64,000 bases of DNA, from the NCBI RefSeq assembly GCF_000314975.1, contig NZ_BAEN01000037.1, positions 1 through 64,000 on the forward strand, in the 5' to 3' direction. The stretch is from Aliiglaciecola lipolytica E3. Its GTDB lineage: Bacteria; Pseudomonadota; Gammaproteobacteria; Enterobacterales; Alteromonadaceae. Made by a program: the position numbers and the translations under genes. Shown piece by piece: positions 8,315 to 17,514 of the stretch (position 1 is its first letter; each line of letters begins with the position of its first letter). Below the pieces are notes generated by a model. That model did no database searches. It was not told where the DNA came from and saw only the letters and a program-made list of their open reading frames with translations.

Positions 8315-9640
8315 GTGTTAAAAGTACTATTGGTTGATGATGACAGCGAATTTACCGATGTTGCCTATCAAATTATCGAATTTTTAGGCCATGAAGTATC
8401 TGTAGCAGGTACATTAAAAGAAGCCAAACAATGGTTAGAACATCAACAGTTTGATCATATTTTACTGGACTTCATGCTGCCAGACGGCAGTGGATTGCAT
8501 TTAATCGACGAACTGAAATCAAATAGTGAAAATGAAACTTTCATTACTCTAATTACGGGTCACCCCTCAGTTAAAGGTATGCTAGCAGGCCTTTGCGGTC
8601 CAAAAGTTAATTATCTAGTTAAACCAATTCAGCGGGAAGATATCGAACAGGTACTTAACCGCAAATCTAAAAAGCCAACTAAAAAGAACCATAAAGCATT
8701 ACATTTTGGATGTTTAATTGGTGAATCTGCACCGATGCAAGAATTGTATTTAATGATTGAACGTGTCGCTAAAACCAGTGCAAATGTGATGCTCATGGGG
8801 GAAAGCGGGGTTGGTAAAGAAGTGGTCGCGCAAGCTATTCATAGCGCTAGTGAGTGTGACGGGCCACTGGTAGCAACTAACTGTGGCGCTTTGTCTAAAG
8901 AACTAATTGGCAGTGAATTGTTTGGGCATGAAAAAGGCGCATTTACCGGCGCAGTGGGACGTAAAGATGGCGTTTTTGAACGAGCTGAGCATGGTACTTT
9001 ATTTCTTGACGAAGTGACCGAAATGCCAATTGATATGCAACCAAATTTGTTACGAGTTTTAGAATCAAAACGCGTGACACGTTTAGGTGGTACAAAAGAA
9101 ATTGATGTTAATTGTAGAGTCGTATCGGCCACCAACCGAAGCATTCAAGATTTAGCGGAAAGTAAAATGTTAAGAGAGGATGTCTATTTTCGATTAGCGG
9201 TTTTCCCTATTGACATCCCTCCACTTAGAAAAAGAAAAGAAGACATTCCATTATTGGCTAAAGCTTTCCTTGACGAATTAAATTCAGAAAATGGGACATC
9301 TTTTGCTTGGAATGAGAGTCAGCTTTCGCGACTATCGGATTATTCATGGCCCGGAAATGTGCGTGAATTGCGACATACCGTACATCGTGCTTTTATTATG
9401 AGTGACCCAGATACTTCAACCGTCGATTTACCCAGTAGCTTTGCTTCGCCATTTGCCACCAAGCAAAGTGCGTCTAATCAAATATCAGCAGGGCAGACCA
9501 TCGAAAATGTTGAAAAGGAACTAATACGGGCGACTTTGGAAAAAGTGGATGGTAGTAAAACCTTGGCCGCCGAAATGCTTGGTATTAGTACTAAAACACT
9601 CTATAACCGTCTTCATGCCTACGGCGATTTTGCAGAATAA
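8315..9640 (+). CDS. NtrC-family sigma54-dependent response regulator
   Basis: A 441-residue protein. Receiver residues 1-115 have Asp8-Asp9-Asp10 and phosphoacceptor Asp52. The AAA+ sigma54-interaction domain (about 135-365) has Walker A GESGVGKE (162-169), the sigma54-contacting GAFTGA loop (208-213) and Walker B LFLDE (229-233). A Fis-type helix-turn-helix ends the protein (LGISTKTLYNRL). The start is a GTG at 8315 with AAGGA seven bases upstream. The receiver lacks the usual Thr/Ser pattern near residue 80 in an easily read form, but the Lys of LVKP is present. It opens a five-gene signalling operon; the target promoters are unknown. Confidence 0.92.
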   Translation: MLKVLLVDDDSEFTDVAYQIIEFLGHEVSVAGTLKEAKQWLEHQQFDHILLDFMLPDGSGLHLIDELKSNSENETFITLITGHPSVKGMLAGLCGPKVNYLVKPIQREDIEQVLNRKSKKPTKKNHKALHFGCLIGESAPMQELYLMIERVAKTSANVMLMGESGVGKEVVAQAIHSASECDGPLVATNCGALSKELIGSELFGHEKGAFTGAVGRKDGVFERAEHGTLFLDEVTEMPIDMQPNLLRVLESKRVTRLGGTKEIDVNCRVVSATNRSIQDLAESKMLREDVYFRLAVFPIDIPPLRKRKEDIPLLAKAFLDELNSENGTSFAWNESQLSRLSDYSWPGNVRELRHTVHRAFIMSDPDTSTVDLPSSFASPFATKQSASNQISAGQTIENVEKELIRATLEKVDGSKTLAAEMLGISTKTLYNRLHAYGDFAE

Positions 9641-9651
9641 TCGGAGTTTTA

Positions 9652-9879
9652 ATGACCTTAGAAGATGATGGAAATAGTAATCTTAGAACCATGATTCACG
9701 ACGCGCGTGGACCATTAAATCGGATTTCGATGAATGCTGAGTTAGTCAAGTTGGTACTTGAAAACGATATGCCTCGCGAAAAAGCGATTGAAGCATTAAA
9801 TAAAATTATTGTTGCTTGCCAAGATTGTAGTGAAAAACTTCAATCAATCAGTGATTCGCAAAAAAATAGCGACGTATAG
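9652..9879 (+). CDS. Small H-box (HisKA/DHp-like) protein without ATPase domain
   Basis: A 75-residue protein. Residues 10-35 read as a histidine-kinase dimerisation helix: HDARGPLNRISMNAEL, with His16 at the place of the phosphorylated histidine and the following 'x-x-R-x-P-L-N' pattern of an H-box. The second helix covers about 42-68. There is no ATP-binding domain. It lies 11 bases after the NtrC-type gene and 49 bases before the CHASE3 kinase gene on the same strand. It may be a phosphotransfer intermediate, a target of the neighbouring kinase's ATPase domain, or a dominant-negative dimer partner. These roles are inference. Confidence 0.65.
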   Translation: MTLEDDGNSNLRTMIHDARGPLNRISMNAELVKLVLENDMPREKAIEALNKIIVACQDCSEKLQSISDSQKNSDV

Positions 9880-9928
9880 TCTTATTGTTTTGGGATGAAC
9901 CAACTACAACTTAACTAAGCAGGAATAT

Positions 9929-11401
9929 ATGACTAAGCGTCGATTACTCGGAAATACGGTATTTACTTGGTTTACGGTTACTATCATTGTGTTAGGTGTG
10001 ATAACTGTGAATGCATATTTAGCAGTGAAAACCACCCGAGACCTAGCAAAAGTGCAACAAAGTTTGACCAATACGGGTAACGTCATTCTCGTTTTGGATG
10101 AGTTAAACATAATGATTTTAGCTGCTGAAAGTAGTCAGCGAGGGTATTTATTAACCGAAATTGAAGAATACCTCGCGCCTTATACTAATGCGGTCAAAAA
10201 GTTAGCTGAACAAATTGAAAAAGTTAGACTGGTTAAAGTAGAAATTGTCGGTCAAAAAGATTTAATTGATCAACTCATTCATAAAACAGAACTAAAAATG
10301 AATGAATTGGAAAAAACTGTGCTACTCGCCCAGGCGGATAGAGAACGTTCGGCAATCAGGTTGGTGAAAGGTGGCGAAGGTCATGAATTAACCAAAGAAC
10401 TCAATCAATTGTTTACGCAAATTATCGATAATGAACTTACCTACCGTGATTTTCTGTATAGCAAATTAAACCGTGCAGAAAAAGAATCCGTTTTTACGTT
10501 TTTTACTTCTGCAATTACTAGTGCATTGTTGTTGCTTGGACTTATTGTTCTTGCAAGATTAAATTTGGTTAGCGATGAAAAATTTAGGAATTCATTAGAA
10601 AAGCAAAACGAAATCCTTGCTAGAAAAGTCAACGAACGCACAGAAAAATTAACGATTTACGCCGATGAGTTAGCTCGAAGCAACCGTGAACTAGAAGACT
10701 TTGCCTTTGTCGCTTCTCACGATTTGCAAGAACCGTTACGTAAAATTCGTGCATTCGGTGACAGACTCCAATCAGACTATTCAGAAAAGTTAGGAGATAA
10801 AGGTGCTGACTACCTAAATCGCATGAAAAATGCGGCTGAACGCATGTCAAATTTGATTAGCGATTTATTAGAGTTCTCTAGAGTATCTACTCGCGGTAAA
10901 GATTTTGTTGACGTAGATTTGGCTGAAGTCATTACTGACCTTAAGAGTGACTTAGAAATAGCAATAGAAGAAAGTAAAGCAGAACTAATTATTGCTGATT
11001 TACCGACAATTAAAGCAGACTCTAGTCAAATGAATCAACTTTTCTTAAATCTACTTTCTAATGCTATAAAATTTAGAAAAACAGACGTGCAACTACAGAT
11101 TGAACTTCAATATCATATGCAAGAAGCGGCGAAATTAAAAGGTAATTCGGATGTAGATATGCACGTGTTTACCTTAAGCGACAATGGTGTTGGCTTCGAA
11201 AATGAATTCGCGGAAAAAATATTTGTTCCTTTCCAACGTTTACACGGACGAAATGAATACAAGGGCACAGGTATCGGCTTAGCGGTGTGTCGACGCATTG
11301 TGGAACGTCACGGAGGTAGTATTATGGCGACAAGTGAACTAGGCGAAGGCTCGAAATTTGTCATCAAATTACCGGTAGACGCCGTATTAAACAAAATTTA
11401 G
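9929..11401 (+). CDS. CHASE3-domain sensor histidine kinase
   Basis: A 490-residue membrane kinase. There are transmembrane segments near residues 10-32 and 183-205 and a CHASE3-type helical sensor between them (AAESSQRGYLLTEIEEYLAPY). A coiled-coil linker leads to a phytochrome-like H-box (FVASHDLQEPLRKI, His264). The HATPase_c domain has N-box (LLSNAIKF), G1 (LSDNGVGF) and G2 (YKGTGIGLAVC) motifs. It has no receiver domain. The next gene is a single-domain receiver of the Rcp1 type, the usual partner of kinases with this H-box. It is therefore the likely phosphate source for the operon. Confidence 0.92.
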   Translation: MTKRRLLGNTVFTWFTVTIIVLGVITVNAYLAVKTTRDLAKVQQSLTNTGNVILVLDELNIMILAAESSQRGYLLTEIEEYLAPYTNAVKKLAEQIEKVRLVKVEIVGQKDLIDQLIHKTELKMNELEKTVLLAQADRERSAIRLVKGGEGHELTKELNQLFTQIIDNELTYRDFLYSKLNRAEKESVFTFFTSAITSALLLLGLIVLARLNLVSDEKFRNSLEKQNEILARKVNERTEKLTIYADELARSNRELEDFAFVASHDLQEPLRKIRAFGDRLQSDYSEKLGDKGADYLNRMKNAAERMSNLISDLLEFSRVSTRGKDFVDVDLAEVITDLKSDLEIAIEESKAELIIADLPTIKADSSQMNQLFLNLLSNAIKFRKTDVQLQIELQYHMQEAAKLKGNSDVDMHVFTLSDNGVGFENEFAEKIFVPFQRLHGRNEYKGTGIGLAVCRRIVERHGGSIMATSELGEGSKFVIKLPVDAVLNKI

Positions 11402-11430
11402 TCAAGAGATAATGAGCAAAGGAAAAATAA

Positions 11431-11889
11431 ATGGTAAATTCAAATAAAAAGTCGCTAGTCATTCTGATGGCAGATGACGATGATGATGATAGATTATTAG
11501 CGCAAGACGCATTAAACGAAAGCCGAGTTTTAAACAACCTCCAGTGTGTGGAGGACGGTGTTGAGTTAATGAATTATTTGAAGCGTAATGGAAAATATGC
11601 GGATAAAGAAGCTTATCCGCGACCTGGACTCATTTTATTAGACCTTAATATGCCAAGAATGGACGGCAGAGAAGCCCTAGCTGAGATTAAAGCGGATCCA
11701 AATCTAAAGAGTATTCCTGTTGTGATTCTAACAACCTCAAAAGAAGAAGAGGATAAAGTCAAAGGATATGACTCTGGCGCTGCATCTTATATTACTAAGC
11801 CAGTGAATTTCGAAGGCTTAGTTGAAGTGATGAAAGCGTTAGGAAAGTATTGGGTTGAAATTGTTGAATTACCAGATAACAAAGAATAG
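11431..11889 (+). CDS. Single-domain response regulator (Rcp1-like)
   Basis: A 152-residue receiver with no output domain. An acidic cluster (DDDDDD, residues 15-20) follows MA, the phosphoacceptor is Asp71 in LLDLNMPRMDG, and the switch Thr and Lys lie in ILTTSK and ITKPV. The insertion between helix 2 and strand 3 (LKRNGKYADKEAYPRPG) is typical of receivers paired with phytochrome-like kinases. It begins 29 bases after the CHASE3 kinase gene and about 20 bases before the hybrid kinase gene. Probably it shuttles phosphate between them. Confidence 0.92.
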   Translation: MVNSNKKSLVILMADDDDDDRLLAQDALNESRVLNNLQCVEDGVELMNYLKRNGKYADKEAYPRPGLILLDLNMPRMDGREALAEIKADPNLKSIPVVILTTSKEEEDKVKGYDSGAASYITKPVNFEGLVEVMKALGKYWVEIVELPDNKE

Positions 11890-11910
11890 AAAATTAAGTA
11901 ATTGATTGAT

Positions 11911-13872
11911 ATGGAAGTGAAATCAGCGCGCATTTTAATTGTTGAAGATGACGAAGATGATTACATACTCACTCGTGATCAATTAGACAAGCTCGAAGGT
12001 CACCAGTTTGAAATTGATTGGGCGACCAACTTAACGAATGCGCTTGATCAATTAAAGCGCAATATCCATGAAATTTGTTTATTAGATTATCGATTGGGTG
12101 CCTATACTGGTATAGACGTTTTAAACAAAGCACAAGCACTTGGGTCTGAAGTTCCTATTATAATGCTTACTGGGCAGTCAGATGATGCTCTAGATAGATT
12201 GGCTTTAAAGGCTGGTGCAGCCGACTTTTTAGTCAAAGGGGATATTACAAACTCTAGGTTTGCTCGTGCCATTCGTTATGCAATTGCTCGTGGCGAAATT
12301 GAAAAGGCTCGCCAACAAAGTTTAGATGCCGAAATTGAAAGTCGCTCAAAAGATCGTTTCATTGCACATTTAAGCCATGAACTCAGAACGCCTTTAACAT
12401 CTATTTTAGGTTATACAGAACTGTTATTGCATAGCGATAAAGCAAATGATGCTTCAAAAGAGCTCTCGACCATATTAAATAATGGTAAACATCTATTAAG
12501 CTTACTTAATGACATTTTAGACTTATCAAAAATAGCAGCAGGGAAATTACAGTTAAAACCCGCAGAAGTTGAGCTTAGTAGTTTTGTTGGTGATATTCTA
12601 ACCCTCATGCAAATGCCGGCAGCCGAGAAAAACTTACATCTTAATTTTATCGCTTCCCCTTTAATTCCGAGTGTCATCAAGGTCGATCCAACTCGACTTC
12701 GCCAGATCATTATTAATCTGTTATTTAATGCAATTAAATTTACAGATGCAGGTGAAGTTAGTCTTACTGTCGACTTTGATCCCAATCATCCTGAACATAT
12801 ACGTTTTATTGTGTCTGATACTGGTATTGGCATCGCTGCAAAAGAAATTGATTCGATATTTATTCCGTTTCAACAACTTGAAGAAGTGGCTTTAAAAAAA
12901 GAGCAGGGGGCAGGGCTCGGACTTGCTATTTCTACTGAATTAGTGCGTTGTATGGAAGGCAATATCACGGTTGAATCTGAATTGGGTAAAGGTAGTAAAT
13001 TCATGGTGAGTTTGCCTCTTCCAACAGCTTATCATGCCAATTTGAAACCTTTAGAGGTGAAGATATTTGATCAACATTCTGGAGAAAAGTACGGCCCACT
13101 AAAGGGTAAAATTCTTATTGTTGATGATTTACCTGATATACGAAATCTGGTTGGCGAAATGTGTCGCTCTTACGGTCTAGAAGTGGTTTTTGCCGCAGAT
13201 GGGCGGCAGGCGCTTGAAGCCCTTCAAAACGCAAGTCATGACTTTGATTTAGTAGTGATGGACATTCATATGCCAGTTATGGATGGTCGAAAGGCGATTG
13301 TTGAAATTAGAAAGTTGGGCTTTAGTAAACCTGTTTTGTCACTGACCGCAGCGAACATGAAAGGCGTAGATATTGAGTTAGCTGCATTGGGTTTTGATGA
13401 TGTCATCGGTAAGCCTATTGACCAAACTTTGCTGCATAAAAAGTTGAAGCAATACTTGCAACAAAATACATCTGTTGAACAAACAGCAGCAGCGAAAACA
13501 ACAAATTCAAACATAACCGATTGTTTGGCAAATTCACAGGTATTGGTAGTAGAAGACGATGCAGATGCGTCGGATGTTATTGTACTGCTGTTAGACAGTT
13601 TAGGCTTGAAAGCTGATAGTGCCGCTTCTTGTGAAATGTGCCTAGATATTCTGTCCAAAAACCATCAGTTCAGCCATATTTTATTAGACAAAAACTTACC
13701 TGATGGAGATGGCATCAAGCTAGCTAACCAAATAAGAGTTAGTCATCCTAGTTGTGAATTGATAGTCATCAGTGGAGAGGAAATTGATGACGATGTGTTG
13801 TCCCAAAATGGTGTCAGCTGTGCCTTATTGAAGCCTATCAATATGCAGCAATTGAGCGATATTTTTTCATAA
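11911..13872 (+). CDS. Hybrid histidine kinase REC-HisKA-HATPase-REC-REC
   Basis: A 653-residue soluble protein. REC1 covers about residues 6-125 with phosphoacceptor Asp59; a coiled coil leads to HisKA with H-box LSHELRTPL (His156); the HATPase_c domain covers about 265-385 (N-box LLFNAIKF, G1 VSDTGIGI, G2 GAGLGLAI). REC2 has phosphoacceptor Asp451 (MDIHMP) and REC3 has Asp593 (LLDKNLPDG). No transmembrane segments are present. A TTG at 11902 in the same frame is an alternative start; neither start has a strong ribosome-binding site, and I prefer the ATG. An N-terminal receiver on a kinase suggests it is itself switched by phosphorylation, for example from the CHASE3 kinase. Confidence 0.92.
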   Translation: MEVKSARILIVEDDEDDYILTRDQLDKLEGHQFEIDWATNLTNALDQLKRNIHEICLLDYRLGAYTGIDVLNKAQALGSEVPIIMLTGQSDDALDRLALKAGAADFLVKGDITNSRFARAIRYAIARGEIEKARQQSLDAEIESRSKDRFIAHLSHELRTPLTSILGYTELLLHSDKANDASKELSTILNNGKHLLSLLNDILDLSKIAAGKLQLKPAEVELSSFVGDILTLMQMPAAEKNLHLNFIASPLIPSVIKVDPTRLRQIIINLLFNAIKFTDAGEVSLTVDFDPNHPEHIRFIVSDTGIGIAAKEIDSIFIPFQQLEEVALKKEQGAGLGLAISTELVRCMEGNITVESELGKGSKFMVSLPLPTAYHANLKPLEVKIFDQHSGEKYGPLKGKILIVDDLPDIRNLVGEMCRSYGLEVVFAADGRQALEALQNASHDFDLVVMDIHMPVMDGRKAIVEIRKLGFSKPVLSLTAANMKGVDIELAALGFDDVIGKPIDQTLLHKKLKQYLQQNTSVEQTAAAKTTNSNITDCLANSQVLVVEDDADASDVIVLLLDSLGLKADSAASCEMCLDILSKNHQFSHILLDKNLPDGDGIKLANQIRVSHPSCELIVISGEEIDDDVLSQNGVSCALLKPINMQQLSDIFS

Positions 13873-14057
13873 TCAATTTTTTAATCTAACTTTGTGTAGC
13901 TGATTAGTAAACATAAAAGTATATATAAAAGGCTAATACCTTCTATTATATTTGCTACAGAGATTAATTCATTTGTGCTACCGTGACATTATCGATGTGT
14001 AGTGGTGTAGATGACTTGTTTACTTTATTTTTCAAGTCACCTTTGGATGTAAATTCG

Positions 14058-15926
14058 ATGTGGCTTTTTGTCCTTAATTATTTAATTAGACTGCGACTTT
14101 ATAAGATTGTTGTTGGATTTGCTTTCGTGTGCGGCGCTTTCGCAGGACAGGCTCAATCTGGTGATATCCTTACCGAAAAAATTTTGACACAGCCGGTTCA
14201 ATCCTATCTCGTTTTAAATAATCAAAATCGTGATTCGCAACCTATAGAACAGCGTCTGCAAACAGCATTTTTGCAGCACTTGCTAGGATTAAATGAAGAG
14301 TTATCAAAAAATTTAAGCGCTATATCTGTACCAGCGTTGTCAGAATCTATTGAATTGCAGGCTATCTACTATTTTTTGCAAGGTGCAAATGCAGGTAAAA
14401 AGGGACACTATAAGCAAGCTGTAGAACATCTGGTTCGAGCTCAGAACATTACCCATAATTTAGATTCTTCTAGATTATGGGTGCTGGCGAGTCAAGAAAT
14501 GGCTTATACCCAAGCTCTACAAGAAAATTTCGAAGAGGCTTTTAATACTTTACAGTTAGCTTTCCAGCGCGCACAGTCAGAGCAGGATACTTTAGGATTA
14601 GCCCTTGCAGAGCAATCGCTTGCTGCAATTTACAGTTATGCAGACAATTATCAACAAGCTCTAGCAAATTACAAAAGTGCGTTAACGCGTTATAAACAAC
14701 TAGCATACCCTGCGTACATTGCAGAAACTTTGTTGGGGATTGCAACGACATTACGTCACAGCCAACAATGGGATAAAGCATTGTCAGCTTATGAAGAGTA
14801 TGCCAAGGCATTGAGTTTTCAAAATGACGTTGGAAGTAAATTCTTTTATCACTATGGCAAAGGGATTACCCTTGCGTTAAGTGGGCGTTGCAGAGAAGCA
14901 ATACCAGAAATCAATGCTGCGGTTGATTCTGACGCACCGAGAGATTATTTGAGTGAGTTACATAAAAAATCCGCATTGTGCTCCGCGGCTAATGGGGATG
15001 TCGAGCAAGCCAAAGTTAGTTTAGAACAAGCCAAATTCATTATCGATAATTCTCCTGAATTGCAAAACACTTTGTGGCAAACAGAATTACTATTAATTGA
15101 ATCGGAAATAGCAAAATCTGAAGGGAATTATGAGGCCGCTTTGGCGTTATTTCGAAGCTATCATTCCACATACATTAAATTGCAAAGTAAAAAGACCTCA
15201 GACAATCTAATTCGCTTAAAGTCCAAGTTGGAAAGCGAGCGCAAAGATGCTGAAATTGAATTGCTATCTCAACGCACCAAGTTGCAAGCTTTAGAATTAG
15301 TGGCCAATAAAGCGAAACAACAAAATCGACTAGTGATTACGATCGGTGCCATTGTTGTTGCTTTATTATTGATGATAATAGCGTTATTTCAATATTGGAA
15401 ATCCAAACAACTTTATCAATTGTCAGTTAAAGATATGCTAACCGGACTATTTAATCGGCGCTATGCTATTGAATTGATGAGTAGTTGGTTAGTGCCGCAA
15501 CGGCATAAAATGCAAAATTGGACTGTCATCATGATCGACATTGATCATTTTAAACAAGTGAACGATACCTTTGGCCACGCGATAGGCGATCAGTTGCTCA
15601 AAGCAATGGCAGATGAAGCTTCTCAAGTAGTTAGACCCTCAGATATGCTAGCGCGTTTTGGTGGTGAAGAGTTTATTTGTGCCCTCACAAGAATTGAGCC
15701 TGAAGAAGCCGAAAAAATAGCAGAACGTTTACGCGAGCAGTTAGCGAACGTCACTATTGCAATACCCGGAAATAATGATTCGAAACAAGTTAATTGTACG
15801 GCATCAATCGGAGTTGCTCACATTAGACAAGACGATACAGACCTCAATAAGCTTTTGGAAAGAGCTGATAAAGCGCTATATGAGGCGAAACATCAGGGGC
15901 GAAATTGTGTCGTTGTGGCCGATTAA
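14058..15926 (+). CDS. TPR-containing membrane diguanylate cyclase
   Basis: A 622-residue protein. From the ATG at 14058 the N terminus is a signal peptide ending near GAFAGQAQS, and GGA lies about 10 bases upstream. A GTG at 13983 would add 25 residues before the signal and is less likely. The periplasmic part has several TPR-like helical pairs (about residues 90-400) and a coiled coil. One transmembrane segment follows (VITIGAIVVALLLMIIALF), then a cytosolic GGDEF domain. The active site is GGEEF at 535-539, with the RxxD inhibitory site (RPSD, 526-529) five residues before it. Predicted to make c-di-GMP in response to a periplasmic protein or peptide signal. It follows the phosphorelay operon after a gap of about 185 bases and may be separate. 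Confidence 0.9.
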   Translation: MWLFVLNYLIRLRLYKIVVGFAFVCGAFAGQAQSGDILTEKILTQPVQSYLVLNNQNRDSQPIEQRLQTAFLQHLLGLNEELSKNLSAISVPALSESIELQAIYYFLQGANAGKKGHYKQAVEHLVRAQNITHNLDSSRLWVLASQEMAYTQALQENFEEAFNTLQLAFQRAQSEQDTLGLALAEQSLAAIYSYADNYQQALANYKSALTRYKQLAYPAYIAETLLGIATTLRHSQQWDKALSAYEEYAKALSFQNDVGSKFFYHYGKGITLALSGRCREAIPEINAAVDSDAPRDYLSELHKKSALCSAANGDVEQAKVSLEQAKFIIDNSPELQNTLWQTELLLIESEIAKSEGNYEAALALFRSYHSTYIKLQSKKTSDNLIRLKSKLESERKDAEIELLSQRTKLQALELVANKAKQQNRLVITIGAIVVALLLMIIALFQYWKSKQLYQLSVKDMLTGLFNRRYAIELMSSWLVPQRHKMQNWTVIMIDIDHFKQVNDTFGHAIGDQLLKAMADEASQVVRPSDMLARFGGEEFICALTRIEPEEAEKIAERLREQLANVTIAIPGNNDSKQVNCTASIGVAHIRQDDTDLNKLLERADKALYEAKHQGRNCVVVAD

Positions 15927-16138
15927 TTCGTTTTTGTTGCAATCATCGACTGAAAAGTGGGTTATAAACTCAGATTGAATAAGAGATGTGCACACAATAA
16001 AGTTTAAATTGGTCGTACTAATCTTTGGTCTATAATGAAAAAGTCGAGACTGATTGTTATTCTTACTTTGGCAAATGTTTTGGATATCACAACTTTGTTT
16101 GTGGGCTTGATATTAATTTAAAAGGAAATAGCTAAATT

Positions 16139-17311
16139 ATGTCTACGTTGGTTAAATTGATTTTGGGCTGTTTCTTAACTTTTTCACATTTTTATGTGAG
16201 TGCTCAAAGTGAACAAATTGACCCTCCCTCGATAGCAGATGAAACGAATATCATTTGGGTCGAGGTGCAATCCTATTGGCATGAGATCCTTCAGGCACTG
16301 CCTTCAATAGCATTTGGGCTCACTATTTTTGTTATTTTTTATCTGTCTTCGCGTCCAGTTTCGGAGTTGATGCTTAAACCCATAAGTTACGTCAGTACTA
16401 GCCTACTAATCAGAGTCGTCATTCGACGTATATTTCAGCTATTACTTATTCTACTAGGCATTTATATTTTTCTGCGATTCGCTGGCTTAAGTGAGTTTGC
16501 TGTAGCAATTTTAAGTGGTACCGGTGTAATGGGGTTAATCATCGGCTTTGCATTTAAAGATATCGCTGAAAACTTCATATCCAGTTTATTGTTAAGCATT
16601 CAAAAGCCATTCAAAATAGGCGATATTATTGAAGTAGATAATCGTATAGGAGTGGTAAAGCAAGTCACTGCCAGAGCAACTACATTGTTAGACTTCGATG
16701 GTGATCATATCCAGATCCCAAATTCTACCGTGTATAAAAATGTAATACGAAATGTCAGCGCAAATCCTAATTCTCGCGGTAACTTCGTCATCGGCATAGG
16801 TTATGATTCAAGTATTGTTGATGCACAAAAATTAGCGATGACTGTGTTACATATGACCGAAGCTGTTTTAGACGATCCAGAACCTCAAGTATTAGTTGAT
16901 AACCTAGCTTCTTCAACTGTAAACCTTAAAGTTTATTTTTGGATCAATACACATCAACATAGCTTACTAAAAGTATCCTCACTGTTAATGAGAACCATTT
17001 TTAGTGAATTTGATAAAGCAGGGATTAGTATGCCGGATGACGCAAGAGAAGTTATTTTTCCTGAAGGGGTCAGAGTTTTTACGGCCGCTGATGAAAAGAT
17101 TGATGTGGCTGAACAAAAATCTGCAAGTACACTTAAAAGTAATGCTGCAAAAGATCAAAAAAGCGAGAAAGAAAGCCGTGCTGATTTAAAAAATATAGAA
17201 AAGGATATAAAAGCCGCTTCTAAAGTAGATGACTTAAGCAGTGATGCTGATGATATTCGTGAACAGGCGAAATTGGCTAGAGATCCTGAGCAAGGACAAA
17301 ATATACTTTAA
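16139..17311 (+). CDS. MscS-family mechanosensitive ion channel
   Basis: A 390-residue protein. A signal peptide-like segment (residues 1-22) is followed by three transmembrane helices (about 48-70, 84-105 and 112-135). The pore-lining helix GVMGLIIGFAFKDIAENFISS is Gly/Ala-rich as in MscS TM3, followed by the beta domain PFKIGDIIEV. The C-terminal ~60 residues are highly charged and low in complexity (Lys, Asp and Ser rich), a tail that MscS does not have. It acts as an inner-membrane valve releasing solutes on hypo-osmotic shock. It stands alone, with no operon partner. Confidence 0.9.
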   Translation: MSTLVKLILGCFLTFSHFYVSAQSEQIDPPSIADETNIIWVEVQSYWHEILQALPSIAFGLTIFVIFYLSSRPVSELMLKPISYVSTSLLIRVVIRRIFQLLLILLGIYIFLRFAGLSEFAVAILSGTGVMGLIIGFAFKDIAENFISSLLLSIQKPFKIGDIIEVDNRIGVVKQVTARATTLLDFDGDHIQIPNSTVYKNVIRNVSANPNSRGNFVIGIGYDSSIVDAQKLAMTVLHMTEAVLDDPEPQVLVDNLASSTVNLKVYFWINTHQHSLLKVSSLLMRTIFSEFDKAGISMPDDAREVIFPEGVRVFTAADEKIDVAEQKSASTLKSNAAKDQKSEKESRADLKNIEKDIKAASKVDDLSSDADDIREQAKLARDPEQGQNIL

Positions 17312-17514
17312 CCTTGTTAACTTAACTAATCAGTTAAAAATTGCTGCTTTACTTGTTAAGTTTAAATTCATCTGTGTAGATTTAGCAGCATTTAGTCAAT
17401 CTGCTATTTAAACATTATTTTACCACGCAATTTTTTCGGTTTAACGTTATCTACTACTGTTGCGCTGTGGTTCTAACGTGTACAATCCGATTCTTGTATG
17501 AAGAACAAGGCCTT

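Noticed and set aside
17342-17390. TGCTGC / GCAGCA inverted repeat after the MscS gene
   Set aside because: Loop of 37 bases, short stem and no T run; too weak to call a terminator.
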